Positions 1-5,839 of a DNA stretch of 9,926 bases are shown one piece after another. Under the pieces are notes generated by a model. That model had not been told where the DNA came from. It was given only the letters and a program-made list of their open reading frames with translations, and did not search any database. Location: NCBI GenBank assembly GCA_948823415.1, contig CAQKRU010000028.1, positions 1 through 9,926 on the forward strand, in the 5' to 3' direction. A program made the position numbers and the translations under genes. How positions within the stretch are numbered: the first letter of the stretch is position 1; each line of letters begins with the position of its first letter. This DNA comes from an uncultured Eubacteriales bacterium (GTDB taxonomy: Bacteria > Bacillota > Clostridia > Oscillospirales > Acutalibacteraceae).

Positions 1-15
1 CCTCATCCGCGGCAA

Positions 16-54
16 CGTGATTATTATTTTATCACGCTCTCTCCCCTTTGTCAA
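16..54 (-). promoter_or_regulatory. Leftward sigma-A-type promoter with palindromic operator
   Basis: On the minus strand TTGACA (54-49) is followed by a 17-nt spacer and TAAAAT (31-26), close to the sigma-A consensus. A perfect inverted repeat, CGTGAT-N9-ATCACG (16-36), covers the -10 and the expected transcription start. This is a classical position for a repressor site. The gene it drives would lie to the left of the window on the minus strand. The repeat has the same N9 spacing as a CIRCE element but not its arm sequence, so the regulator is unknown. Confidence 0.65.
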
Positions 55-270
55 CCAATTTTTCAAAATTTTTTTATTATTTTTTCAGGCAGCTCTAAGT
101 CGCTTTAAACGTGCCATCATCACAAAACTCACAAAAGCGCCAAGTTTGCTCTTTTAATAAAATTGATTACAACCAATGTCTCGGTAAAATCACCAAATTT
201 ACAACTCAAGCCAAACATAAATGCGCGATATTCCTAAAAATCGCTCAAAGCCATGTTCGGAATAATCAAC

Positions 271-312
271 AAAAATGCCCCCCTTACTAGTCTTTGCAAT
301 TAGTAAAGGAGC
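271..312 (-). terminator. Rho-independent terminator of asnB (possibly bidirectional)
   Basis: The arms at 277-289 and 301-312 pair in the minus-strand RNA through CCTT..ACTA / TAGTAAGG, with extra G-C and G-T pairs outside, one bulge, and an 11-nt loop. On the minus strand the hairpin is followed by TTTTT (275-271). On the plus strand it is followed by TTGATTTTTT, so it could stop transcription from either side. It lies about 60 nt beyond the asnB stop. Confidence 0.65.
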
Positions 313-371
313 TTGATTTTTTGTAAGCCTTTTAACCGCATGTAGCCTGAATTCAACGCTCGCCCTGCTTT

Positions 372-2210
372 TCAAATCACTATATTGTACTCGTTTAGCC
401 AGCAATTCATCTGCAAAATGTACGCCAGCACCTGCGCCGGGCCCATTAGCTGGCCGTACCATGGCGATGTCATTGACTCGGGGCGCTCTATTATCTCGAG
501 CACGCCTTCTTTGCTTATGAGCTTATTTATTGGCAGCTCCTTATTTTGCAGGATTTCCTTTATTTTTTTGGCAACCAAGCCCATGTATACTGGGTTGTGC
601 GTTTTGGGGTAGGGGCTTTTCTTTCTGTGCACTATTGAATTTGGCAGGATCCCCTTCATCGCCTCCCGCAGGATGCCTTTCTCTCGCCCGTAGCAAGCCT
701 TTATCTCCCACGGCATGTTGTACGCATACTCGACGATTCTGTAGTCGCAAAACGGTACCCGGACTTCTAGCCCGCTGTACATGCTCATTCGGTCCTTCCT
801 GTCAAGCAGCGTCTGCATAAACCACGTTATGTTCAGCATGAACATCTCTCGCATCCGAGCGTTGAGCTTGTTTTCTTGCGGCAATTTCTCTGCTCGGTTT
901 ACGGTGTCCTGATACTTTTGGTGCACGTAGTCGTCCACGTCTTTGAAGAAATCTCGCTTCCATATTTTTTTTCTGACTTCTAGTGACCGCGCCCACGGGA
1001 ATGTATCTGCAAACAAGATATCTTTATTGTGATACCACGGGTATCCGCCGAAAATTTCGTCGGAGCACTCTCCCGAAAGCGCCACCGTGAACTTCTTTTT
1101 TATCTCCCTGCAAAATAGCAGCAGCGAAGAGTCTATATCGGCCATCCCGGGCAGATCCCTCGCCAGAGTCGCCTCGGTCAACGCATCCGCTAAAGATTCA
1201 TTGTCCAAAACCACGTAATTATGGTCCGACCGTATCGCATCGACCATCGTCTTTATATACTCCGCGTCCGAGTTGGGCTGAAAGAGGCTCTTTTTGAAAT
1301 ACTTCACATTGTCAACATAATCAACCGAATACGTCGATAGCTCGCCCTTACCGCTCTTTTTATAGTGATCTGCCGCCACTTTCGAGATTATGCTCGAATC
1401 CAGCCCGCCGGACAAAAAGCAACACAGCGGAACATCCGAAACCAGCTGTCGCTCAACCGCATCCGTAACCAAATAACGCGTCTTCTCCACCGCGACATTA
1501 AAGTTATCCTCAAACTCTCGGGCCTCAAGCGACCAATATCGCCTAATCTTCAGTCCACCATCCTTCGAAAAATAGGCGCACTCCCCCGGCTTTAGCTCTT
1601 TTATCCCGCGGATGATTCCGTTGCCTGGCGTTCTGCCGGGCCCGATAAAAAACAGCTCCATTAAGCCTTCTTCGTCAACTTTTGGCTCTATGCGCGGGTT
1701 GCAGAGCAGCGTTTTTATCTCCGACCCGAAAATTAGCCCACTATCATTATAATGATAAAAAAATAGCGGCTTTACCCCGATTCTGTCGCGCGCCAAGAAA
1801 AGCCTCTGCGCTTTGGTGTCCCAAACGGCGAACGCAAAGATTCCGTTTATCTTCTCCACGCACTTTTCTCGCCAGTGAATGAACGCCACCAGCAGCACTT
1901 CCGTGTCCGAGTGCCCCCTGAACGTGTATCCCAGCGCCTTCAGCTCGCTTCGGACTTCCTCCGTGTTATACAGTTCTCCATTATAAACCAGCGTGTAATC
2001 CTCATCGTTGTAGGCTATCCGCATCGGCTGATTGCCGTTCTCCGGATCTATAACAATAAGCCTTCGGTGCATCAAAGCTGCATGTCTTTCTTTATGAAAC
2101 CCGCTTGCATCCGGGCCTCTTCTCGCCAAGCTTTGCGACATCCTATTTAAAATCGACGTAGTCTCACTTATATCGTTCTCATAATCGATCCATCCGGCAA
2201 TCCCGCACAT
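372..2210 (-). CDS. asnB: Asparagine synthetase, glutamine-hydrolysing (class B)
   Basis: This cytoplasmic enzyme makes asparagine from aspartate, glutamine and ATP. The 612-residue product has the full two-domain layout. The N-terminal Ntn glutaminase domain begins MCGIAGW, with Cys2 becoming the catalytic N-terminal residue, and carries RRGPD (30-34) and YNGELYN (76-82). The C-terminal synthetase domain has the ATP-pyrophosphatase loop SGGLDSS (267-273) and SGECSDEIFGG (379-389). Length and motifs resemble the AsnB/AsnO group of Bacillota. I chose the ATG at 2210 because Cys must be residue 2 and GGGAGGA lies about 7 nt upstream; the same frame is open 12 codons further, to 2246, but that extension would bury the catalytic Cys. 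No truncation is seen. It is the last gene of the minus-strand block, with a hairpin plus T-run in its leader and a terminator behind it. Confidence 0.96.
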   Translation of the reverse strand: MCGIAGWIDYENDISETTSILNRMSQSLARRGPDASGFHKERHAALMHRRLIVIDPENGNQPMRIAYNDEDYTLVYNGELYNTEEVRSELKALGYTFRGHSDTEVLLVAFIHWREKCVEKINGIFAFAVWDTKAQRLFLARDRIGVKPLFFYHYNDSGLIFGSEIKTLLCNPRIEPKVDEEGLMELFFIGPGRTPGNGIIRGIKELKPGECAYFSKDGGLKIRRYWSLEAREFEDNFNVAVEKTRYLVTDAVERQLVSDVPLCCFLSGGLDSSIISKVAADHYKKSGKGELSTYSVDYVDNVKYFKKSLFQPNSDAEYIKTMVDAIRSDHNYVVLDNESLADALTEATLARDLPGMADIDSSLLLFCREIKKKFTVALSGECSDEIFGGYPWYHNKDILFADTFPWARSLEVRKKIWKRDFFKDVDDYVHQKYQDTVNRAEKLPQENKLNARMREMFMLNITWFMQTLLDRKDRMSMYSGLEVRVPFCDYRIVEYAYNMPWEIKACYGREKGILREAMKGILPNSIVHRKKSPYPKTHNPVYMGLVAKKIKEILQNKELPINKLISKEGVLEIIERPESMTSPWYGQLMGPAQVLAYILQMNCWLNEYNIVI

Positions 2211-2224
2211 AACCAATTCCTCCC

Positions 2225-2258
2225 AAAAAAGAAACGCCACAATCAAACCTTGTGACGT
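2225..2258 (-). terminator. Terminator-like hairpin in the asnB leader (possible attenuator)
   Basis: In the minus-strand RNA the arms ACGTCACAA and TTGTGGCGT pair over 9 bp, with one G-T wobble and a 7-nt loop (2258-2234). They are followed at once by TTTCTTTTTT (2234-2225) and then by the asnB Shine-Dalgarno. If the -10 at 2282-2277 is the real promoter, this structure lies inside the asnB leader and could act as an attenuator. It could equally be a second terminator for the upstream genes. No T-box AGGGTGGAACCGCG-like sequence is present. Confidence 0.5.
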
Positions 2259-2276
2259 CCAGATATTTAATATTCA

Positions 2277-2282
2277 ATTATA
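2277..2282 (-). promoter_or_regulatory. asnB: Candidate -10 element for asnB
   Basis: A perfect TATAAT reads on the minus strand at 2282-2277, about 67 nt before the asnB start. No good -35 lies at 16-18 nt; the best is TTAGCA at 19 nt. There is no extended TG. The call is therefore tentative in an AT-rich region. Confidence 0.4.
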
Positions 2283-2305
2283 TGCGCAACTTATTCGCTT
2301 ATGCT

Positions 2306-2338
2306 AAAAAGGAATGGTTTTCACCTATAGGTAAAAAC
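2306..2338 (-). terminator. Terminator hairpin after the 155-residue secreted protein gene
   Basis: Directly after the TAA stop (2341-2339), the minus-strand RNA can fold GTTTTTACC-TATA-GGTGAAAAC (2338-2317). This is a 9-bp stem with one G-T wobble. A TTTTT run follows at 2310-2306 after a 6-nt gap. The delayed T tract makes it a moderate rather than strong terminator. Confidence 0.5.
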
Positions 2339-2806
2339 TTAAAAGTGCACTTGCATTTGAAACGCGCCGCCAAAATTTCTTATCCTTGGAAAGGCCAAAT
2401 GTGCTGCTAAAATAGCAAAAAGTACCTTTAAAATGTGGTCTATTGTTCCTTCAGTTGTCTCATCATTCTCCATATTCTTACAAAATTTTTTATTGCCGGC
2501 TGCACACTCCAGTGCATTTTTGCAAATTGGATCTTTTTCACAATAGTTCAATTTATTTAAAGCCTCATCACGAGCATTTTCAAGGTCTTCTATTTTGCGT
2601 TCATAGCCAATCATTTTAAGTTTATATCCGCTTATTTCTTTATTAAGGAGGTCCAGTGTACGATTAAAATTTTCATTTACGCCAGTTATAATTTTGTCAC
2701 AATTCTTATTATTCCCAAAAGCTGAACAATTCACTACGCTGACACAATTAAACATCGTCATTAATGCCACCCCTAATGATAAAAAACCTTTTCCTAAATT
2801 CTTCAA
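2339..2806 (-). CDS. Small secreted coiled-coil protein with CxxxxxCKxAL motif
   Basis: I do not recognise a named family. The 155-residue product starts with a Lys-containing, hydrophobic signal peptide (about 1-29, possible cleavage after CSA). A predicted coiled coil follows (about 45-87), then C89-x5-C95-K-x-A-L, two further cysteines (101, 109), and a hydrophobic C-terminal stretch (about 124-140) that could be a membrane anchor. The start is TTG at 2806, chosen because AAAGGAG lies 7 nt upstream and a good signal peptide begins there; there is no ATG alternative before it. It lies 36 nt after the preceding gene on the same strand, so the two are probably co-transcribed. The same cysteine motif occurs in that neighbour, suggesting a small paralogous family. 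A surface location is inferred; function is unknown. Confidence 0.8.
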   Translation of the reverse strand: MKNLGKGFLSLGVALMTMFNCVSVVNCSAFGNNKNCDKIITGVNENFNRTLDLLNKEISGYKLKMIGYERKIEDLENARDEALNKLNYCEKDPICKNALECAAGNKKFCKNMENDETTEGTIDHILKVLFAILAAHLAFPRIRNFGGAFQMQVHF

Positions 2807-2842
2807 ATTTTATCTCCTTTAATCTTCGGAGAGATCCTCTAG

Positions 2843-3310
2843 CTACGCTTTTCCCAAGGCAGTTTTGCACTCATCATAGTTCATACATATTTCCATTTGC
2901 TTTTTTAACTTTTCTTTTTCTTCTTTTTCTAATTTTAACAAATTGTTTATACCTTCAAAGCCATCTAGCTTCTTATTTAATTCAAGTACGTTCTTCTTTA
3001 ATTCTTCGTTTTCTGTCGATAATGTACCTGCAAATAGCTCACAAAAAGAGCCCCAAAATCTGCTCATTACGCTCCAAGTATAGCACACAGCTCCTACGCA
3101 CAAGTAGCATAAAAGCTCTAATAACGAAGTAACTACGGTTAGCGCAGCAGTTATAAAACCAATTTTTTCAGGGTCCTTGCAAAGGTCTTGTTCTAAACCT
3201 TGCTGGTTTGCTTGGTTCGCCTCAACCGCACTAACATCACACACTTGGCCATATCCAGCAACATTAAAAATCAGTGAAAATGATAGCAAGACCGAAATTA
3301 ACTTCTTCAT
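2843..3310 (-). CDS. Small secreted, membrane-anchored coiled-coil cysteine protein
   Basis: The family is not recognised. The 155-residue product has a signal peptide (about 1-28), a hydrophobic segment (about 51-79) that contains three of its eight cysteines, a charged coiled coil (about 98-140), and ends with C142-x5-C148-K-x-A-L four residues from the C-terminus. The adjacent downstream protein carries the same terminal motif after its coiled coil, but there the hydrophobic part comes last instead of first. I chose the ATG at 3310 because AAGGAGG lies 9 nt upstream and the signal peptide begins there. The frame is open to 3391, but that extension runs through a leader hairpin and would spoil the signal peptide. 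The 161-nt leader holds three hairpins. Likely extracytoplasmic; role unknown. Confidence 0.82.
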   Translation of the reverse strand: MKKLISVLLSFSLIFNVAGYGQVCDVSAVEANQANQQGLEQDLCKDPEKIGFITAALTVVTSLLELLCYLCVGAVCYTWSVMSRFWGSFCELFAGTLSTENEELKKNVLELNKKLDGFEGINNLLKLEKEEKEKLKKQMEICMNYDECKTALGKA

Positions 3311-3367
3311 AAATAAAATCCTCCTTATTAATCTTCCATAAAATAAAATTACTTCCTTAAAAACTTC

Positions 3368-3383
3368 GTGGCGTCCTCGCCAC
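3368..3383 (-). other. Leader hairpin upstream of the membrane-anchored cysteine protein gene
   Basis: GTGGCG-AGGA-CGCCAC on the minus strand forms a perfect 6-bp, GC-rich stem with a 4-nt loop. It stands 57 nt before the start codon and is followed by GAAGTTTTT. It could be an attenuator or an mRNA-stabilising 5' structure. The T run is short and displaced, so a terminator is not certain. Confidence 0.45.
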
Positions 3384-3428
3384 AACATCAAAATATTTTC
3401 TACAAAAAATCGTAATTGTAGCTAAAGT

Positions 3429-3458
3429 GCGCCTCTCAGCGTTATAGTAGAAAGGCGC
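3429..3458 (-). terminator. Stem-loop ending the cysteine-rich repeat gene
   Basis: In the minus-strand RNA GCGCCTTTC (3458-3450) pairs with GAGAGGCGC (3437-3429) over 9 bp, with one wobble and a 12-nt loop. It begins 13 nt after the TAA stop at 3472. The following ACTTTAGC is a poor U tract, so this may be a 3'-end-protecting stem rather than an efficient terminator. A second hairpin, CTACAA..TTGTAG (3400-3421), follows. Confidence 0.45.
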
Positions 3459-3471
3459 AAAAATAATTTAA

Positions 3472-4161
3472 TTATAATTTATTTTCATTTTGCTTATTAA
3501 TTTTGCTACACGATTTCTTTGGGCACTCCTTAATATTACCATTATTGTTACAGACCCTAGTTCCATTATCATATATAATAAGCCAAAAACCTTTATTTTT
3601 ATCATAACATTGCTCTATTGGTCTAGATTTAGGCATTGTTTTTTCCTTTTTGCAAAACCTATTTTTGTCATACTCGTAACCAGATTCACAGCGATAATCA
3701 ACATCATCGCCATTTATAATTCGCTCTTCATGCTTCCCAGGTTTAAGTAAACACTTATCACCTATTAAATCGCTTTCTTTTTCATCACATATGCATCTAC
3801 CGTTTTTTTCAATAAAGTTTTCATCACATTCGCACTTGCCAAATTTAGATAGATGCGCATGCTTCATAGTACATCTTTTTGAGCAATTACCAAAGTCGTT
3901 TTTTTCGTATCCGTCAGGGCAAACACATAAACTACTATCAGAAAGTGCCGCCTCTGTTCCACATATAGGGTAACAGTTGCCTCCACGAGATATGAAGTTT
4001 TTCCTATCGCATATACATTCGCCATTTTCTACGATAAAGTTTTCTCTGCACTCTGGTTCATGGCTTTGCGTAGGCACCGAAGTTGATGTTGGAACTGGGC
4101 TCCTAGTTGGTGCCGGTGCTATTGTTGGCGTGGGTGTCGGAGTTGCCAGTGGTGTAGGCAC
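3472..4161 (-). CDS. Thr/Pro linker plus disulfide-rich repeats, -1 frame continuation of the upstream gene
   Basis: The open frame from GTG 4161 encodes 229 residues, and the frame is open back to the region of 4173. It begins with a Thr/Pro/Ala-rich linker (about 1-35). Cysteine-rich units with a C-x-C pair and C-x(9-13) spacings follow (about 38-130), matching the repeats of the upstream gene. A looser, Lys- and Cys-containing tail ends at 229. It has no signal peptide, and GTG 4161 has no Shine-Dalgarno and lies inside a hairpin. A disulfide-rich protein without an export signal is unlikely, so I interpret it as the 3' part of the upstream gene, reached by a -1 frameshift at 4173-4179. 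The product would have about 761 residues. Alternatives are reinitiation five bases after the upstream stop, or a single-base deletion that split one gene. Confidence 0.75.
   Translation of the reverse strand: MPTPLATPTPTPTIAPAPTRSPVPTSTSVPTQSHEPECRENFIVENGECICDRKNFISRGGNCYPICGTEAALSDSSLCVCPDGYEKNDFGNCSKRCTMKHAHLSKFGKCECDENFIEKNGRCICDEKESDLIGDKCLLKPGKHEERIINGDDVDYRCESGYEYDKNRFCKKEKTMPKSRPIEQCYDKNKGFWLIIYDNGTRVCNNNGNIKECPKKSCSKINKQNENKL
4064..4161 (-). repeat. Thr/Pro-rich low-complexity linker
   Basis: About 30 codons are dominated by Thr, Pro, Ala and Ser (TPTPTPT-like). They are clearly richer in G+C than the flanking AT-rich coding sequence. The segment joins two blocks of the same type of disulfide-rich repeat, as expected for an extended spacer in a surface protein. 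Confidence 0.7.
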
Positions 4162-4179
4162 TGGCGTTACTGAAAATTT
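4145..4179 (-). promoter_or_regulatory. Candidate programmed -1 ribosomal frameshift signal
   Basis: In the frame of the 529-codon gene the codons read TCA AAT TTT CAG TAA. They contain the canonical X_XXY_YYZ heptamer A_AAT_TTT (4179-4173). A 7-nt spacer (4172-4166, including the TAA stop) separates it from a perfect 7-bp stem, GCCAGTG/CACTGGC, with a 7-nt loop (4165-4145). Heptamer, spacer length and GC-rich downstream hairpin are the three classical parts of a -1 frameshift site. A -1 slip continues as S-V-T-P-V-P-T-P into the downstream Thr/Pro and cysteine-rich frame. Confidence 0.6.
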
Positions 4180-5756
4180 GAGTCATCATTACTCTTTTCG
4201 ACACATTTTGCTTCTTTGCCTTCGAATACCAATATTGTTTCCTCTGGGCAACCGCATTCACCATTTGCATTTTTAACAAAACCTTTATCCGTTGGACATG
4301 TGCATGTATTAGTATCTTTGTTGTAAACTTCATTACCTTTACATGTAGCTCTTTTTTCACATGTGCCTTTTACATCTACATAGTCAGTTTTGCATACGCA
4401 CGTGTTAGTTTCTTCTTTGTAATCTTGCGTATTTTTATCACATGTTGGGATTAGCTCACATTTGCCGTTATGTCTTGTATATCCGTCTTTGCATGCACAT
4501 GTGTTATCATTTGCGTTGTAATCTTCATTTGCTACACATTCATTTTTTTTTTCACACTTGTTATCTACACTTACATAACCTTCTATGCAGACGCAGTCGC
4601 CTTTCTTATTACGTTCTTGATTTTCGCCGCACGTTGGCAAGCATTGGCCTTTTACAAGTTCATATTCATCTTTACATGCACATTTATTATCTGCTCCACG
4701 AGTAAAATTCTCCCCGCATTTAGCCAAACATTGTCCATCATCAGTTAAGTCAAATTTCGTTGTATCACATACACATTCGCCGTTTTCACCTCGGCTAAAG
4801 TTTGGTCCACATGCAGTCATAGGCTCGCACTTACCAGTTTCTTCATTGTACTTCCATCCACTTGCATTGTCACATGCGTTTTTATATTCTTTTTTTGCAG
4901 TATCTAATTTACTCTTAGCACCATTGTTTTTATCATTTAATGTCTTATCAATTTCATCAAACTTAGCTTTTTTTGCCTTATAAACCTTTTCAGCTTTTTT
5001 AACTGCTTTATCTACTTTAACTTGCTCTTTCTTTGCTGTATTCAAATTTTTCTCTGCATCTTTTCTTGCCTTTGTTGCATTTGCTAGAGTTTCCTGCGCA
5101 GTTTTTTCGTTATTTTCTAAAGTATCTAAACCTTTAACCTCGTTGCCTTCTTTGTCTTTGCCACCTTTATTTATGAAGTTTACATTGTTATCGGCGTTTT
5201 CTTTTGCAGTGTTTGCTTCACTTAATTTGGTATTTGCATCATCTTTTTCTTTCCCTGCCGTTTCTTTTTGCTTTTTTAAATTGTTTACTACTTCTTGTTG
5301 TTTGTTTCTTTTATTTTCTAATTTTTGCAAATTTTTTCTGGTTTTATCTCCAAAAAGCAAAATCTTCATAGCATCGAAATACCTTTGTGCTGCGGACTTG
5401 TTCGAGTTATTCCAGTTTTCTTGTAATGCAGCAGCGTCTAACTTTTTATTTCGTGCTGCATTCATTACTACTAAGGCAGTTGCAATTGCTCCACCACCGA
5501 CAACAAACATAACTCCGTTTTCTAATACAAAGCTTACGACGTTGCCCGCGGCTTTTGAAAGGCTAGCCCCAAAACCTTTCTCAGGTCCTTTATTTTCTCC
5601 TTGTTTTTGCTCATTGAGATTTACATTTCCGTACCTTGCTTGAGTGTTTACTACTTGAGGTTCCCCCTTTTGAGGTCTCTCAACAGCGTTTCCGTTAAAT
5701 GTTGTTGCTGTGAACAGCATTACTAACGATAGCGCAACTGATAAAAATTTTTTCAT
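4167..5756 (-). CDS. Secreted coiled-coil protein with EGF-like disulfide-rich repeats
   Basis: This 529-residue protein is not assigned to a named family. It has a signal peptide (1-24, likely cleavage after NGNA), a polar stretch, and a hydrophobic Gly/Ala/Val segment (about 72-100) that should be membrane-spanning. A long Lys/Glu/Asn/Ala-rich coiled coil runs about 135-295. After it come about six cysteine-rich units (295-518) with 28 cysteines and a period near 29-33: C-x(11-13)-C-x-C-x(10-14)-C-x(3-5). Many units read C-x-C-x-x-x-[YF], as in EGF-like modules. ATG 5756 has AAGGAGAG 7 nt upstream, and two promoters lie behind it. The stop TAA comes two codons after a slippery heptamer, and the same type of repeats continues in the -1 frame. 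Topology suggests a cell-surface fibre or adhesin-like protein; this is inference. Confidence 0.85.
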   Translation of the reverse strand: MKKFLSVALSLVMLFTATTFNGNAVERPQKGEPQVVNTQARYGNVNLNEQKQGENKGPEKGFGASLSKAAGNVVSFVLENGVMFVVGGGAIATALVVMNAARNKKLDAAALQENWNNSNKSAAQRYFDAMKILLFGDKTRKNLQKLENKRNKQQEVVNNLKKQKETAGKEKDDANTKLSEANTAKENADNNVNFINKGGKDKEGNEVKGLDTLENNEKTAQETLANATKARKDAEKNLNTAKKEQVKVDKAVKKAEKVYKAKKAKFDEIDKTLNDKNNGAKSKLDTAKKEYKNACDNASGWKYNEETGKCEPMTACGPNFSRGENGECVCDTTKFDLTDDGQCLAKCGENFTRGADNKCACKDEYELVKGQCLPTCGENQERNKKGDCVCIEGYVSVDNKCEKKNECVANEDYNANDNTCACKDGYTRHNGKCELIPTCDKNTQDYKEETNTCVCKTDYVDVKGTCEKRATCKGNEVYNKDTNTCTCPTDKGFVKNANGECGCPEETILVFEGKEAKCVEKSNDDSNFQ

Positions 5757-5788
5757 TTAAGAACTCTCCTTAAAAAATTATTTTTTTC

Positions 5789-5797
5789 ATTATATCA
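5789..5797 (-). promoter_or_regulatory. Proximal extended -10 promoter of the disulfide-repeat gene
   Basis: On the minus strand TG-A-TATAAT reads at 5797-5789, an extended -10 that needs no strong -35. It lies 33 nt before the ATG. Its surroundings (TGTGATATAATGA) resemble TGTGGTATAATGA at 6268-6256. Confidence 0.6.
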
Positions 5798-5811
5798 CAA
5801 AATTTTTAAAT

Positions 5812-5839
5812 ATTATATACTTTTTTTAAAATTTTTCAA
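5812..5839 (-). promoter_or_regulatory. Distal promoter of the disulfide-repeat gene
   Basis: TTGAAA (5839-5834), a 16-nt spacer and TATAAT (5817-5812) are present on the minus strand, in tandem with the proximal extended -10. The region is very AT-rich, so chance matches are possible, but both hexamers are close to consensus. Confidence 0.5.

Larger units (their letters stand above)
1..371. other. Gene-free left end, 3' of asnB
   Basis: No convincing gene is seen here. The only sizeable open frame runs on the minus strand from 462 to 199. It starts inside asnB, has no Shine-Dalgarno site and contains the asnB terminator hairpin, so it was not accepted. What can be supported is the terminator at 271-312 and a leftward promoter with a palindrome at 16-54. 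The stretch between them (about 55-270) is AT-rich and shows nothing recognisable. Confidence 0.6.

Noticed and set aside
16..36. CIRCE element at the left edge
   Set aside because: The N9 spacing matches, but the arms are CGTGAT/ATCACG rather than TTAGCACTC/GAGTGCTAA.
199..462. 87-codon minus-strand frame overlapping the asnB 3' end
   Set aside because: It has no Shine-Dalgarno, begins inside asnB, contains the asnB terminator hairpin, and its product is not recognisable.
2211..2246. Upstream start for asnB
   Set aside because: It would add 12 residues before the catalytic Cys2, which must be N-terminal. The Shine-Dalgarno fits the ATG at 2210.
2211..2338. T-box riboswitch upstream of asnB
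   Set aside because: The region is too short and lacks the conserved T-box sequence and specifier loop.
3311..3391. Longer start for the membrane-anchored cysteine protein
   Set aside because: The extension runs through a leader hairpin and the Shine-Dalgarno of the inner ATG, and it would mask the signal peptide.
4145..4165. Hairpin after the 529-codon frame read as a terminator
   Set aside because: No T tract follows. The sequence is part of an open Thr/Pro-coding frame, and the position fits a frameshift stimulator better.
5143..5643. 166-codon plus-strand frame, Phe/Ser-rich and membrane-like
   Set aside because: It is the antisense shadow of the Lys/Glu/Ala-rich coiled-coil part of the minus-strand surface protein and has no Shine-Dalgarno.
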